A DNA stretch of 6,382 nt from Verrucomicrobiota bacterium (GTDB lineage Bacteria > Verrucomicrobiota > Verrucomicrobiia > Limisphaerales > JADLHS01). This document shows, in pieces, positions 6,040 to 6,382 of the stretch. Under the pieces are notes generated by a model that made no database searches, was not told where the DNA came from, and was given only the letters and a program-made list of their open reading frames with translations. The stretch spans positions 1 to 6,382 of the forward strand of contig SCTL01000279.1 in assembly GCA_004297495.1 (NCBI GenBank), written 5' to 3'. Position numbers and translations under genes: made by a program. Position 1 is the first letter of the stretch, and the number at the start of each line of letters is the position of its first letter.

Positions 6040-6132
6040 GCGCGGCACTCCGGGCCGCAGCACGCCGAACCCGCGAAATTCCGTGATGGAACAACTGCCC
6101 GCCATAAGCCGCTGCGGCCCGGAGTGCCGCGC
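6040..6132. repeat. 22-bp perfect palindromic repeat after pyrE
   Basis: The left arm 6040-6061 (GCGCGGCACTCCGGGCCGCA plus GC) and right arm 6111-6132 are perfect reverse complements over 22 bp, around a 49-nt loop. The pairing can extend by two more bases after a single mismatch, reaching the last G of the pyrE stop codon. The loop has a minor TTCC-GTGAT-GGAA hairpin (6079-6091). No T-run follows, so it is not a classical terminator, though so stable a GC-rich stem could stall polymerase or protect the pyrE mRNA 3' end. It is unrelated in sequence to the other repeats in the window and is probably a dispersed element. Confidence 0.85.
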
Positions 6133-6219
6133 CCCTTCGCTGCGAAACAATTCCCCGTCTTGCCGGATGCGCAAACATTCGCTAGCGTTCCCGGCTTTGG
6201 AACTTAACTGAATTCGAAC

Positions 6220-6382
6220 ATGGCACTGCTCAACGAAAATTATCTCAAACTCAAAGCCGGCTACCTCTTCCCCGAAATCGGCCGGCGCGTAAAAACGTTT
6301 TGCGAAGCAAACCTCGAAGCCGCCCAGCGCCTCATCCGTTGCGGCATCGGCGACGTGACCGAGCCGCTGCCGCCCGCCGTCA
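6220..6382 (+). CDS. dapL: LL-diaminopimelate aminotransferase (N-terminal 54 codons; 3' end cut by window)
   Basis: Only the first 54 codons are present. The N-terminus matches DapL closely: NENYLKLKAGYLFPEIGRRV (5-24), then a short helix and LIRCGIGDVTEPLPPAV (38-54), where GIGDVT and the following Pro-rich segment are hallmarks of this class I PLP-dependent aminotransferase group. DapL converts L-tetrahydrodipicolinate directly to LL-2,6-diaminopimelate using glutamate, bypassing the DapD/DapC/DapE steps, and so feeds lysine and peptidoglycan synthesis. The pathway is known from plants, Chlamydiae, Verrucomicrobiota and some other bacteria. The catalytic lysine and PLP-binding residues lie beyond the window. 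No clear ribosome binding site or promoter is visible in 6133-6219, which holds only a short palindrome, CGCTAGCG (6180-6187). Confidence 0.9.
   Translation, partial: MALLNENYLKLKAGYLFPEIGRRVKTFCEANLEAAQRLIRCGIGDVTEPLPPAV

Noticed and set aside
5267..6178. 303-codon open frame on the minus strand
   Set aside because: It covers pyrE in antisense, the terminator and the post-pyrE palindrome; no family resemblance.

Overview
The window is GC-rich chromosomal DNA that most resembles Verrucomicrobiota (Pedosphaera/Limisphaerales-like). This is inferred from the DapL-type diaminopimelate aminotransferase N-terminus, the propeller-type sensor kinase and its NarL-family partner, and palindromic repeats in the gene gaps. 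No rRNA or other taxonomic marker is present, so the assignment is provisional.

Layout: (1) 1-943, minus strand: a nearly complete D-2-hydroxyacid dehydrogenase of the glycerate dehydrogenase/hydroxypyruvate reductase type, missing only its last few codons at the window edge. (2) 944-1387: a divergent intergenic region made largely of nested inverted repeats, with an outer pair of 32-nt arms and an inner 158-bp MITE-like element. (3) 1388-4456 and 4457-5083, plus strand: a two-gene two-component system. It consists of a membrane sensor kinase with two predicted seven-bladed periplasmic propellers, a Y_Y_Y domain and a HisKA_3/HATPase module, followed with no gap by a NarL/LuxR-type response regulator. 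(4) 5084-5470: a non-coding gap holding a heptad-repeat hairpin, a possible structured leader and a strong intrinsic terminator. (5) 5471-6037: pyrE, orotate phosphoribosyltransferase. (6) 6038-6219: a gap with a 22-bp perfect palindrome starting 2 nt after the pyrE stop codon. (7) 6220-6382: the start of dapL, LL-diaminopimelate aminotransferase.

How the genes relate: the kinase and regulator almost certainly form one signalling pair that senses a periplasmic cue and controls transcription; neither the cue nor the targets can be read from the window. The dehydrogenase, pyrE and dapL are housekeeping metabolic genes (hydroxypyruvate/glycerate, pyrimidine and lysine/peptidoglycan metabolism) with no evident link to the signalling pair. 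The least explained features are non-coding: each gene gap except the gapless kinase-regulator junction carries a different palindromic repeat, and the terminator ahead of pyrE, preceded by a U-rich stretch and tiny open frames, looks like a possible pyrimidine attenuator. I do not see a clearly new multi-gene system.
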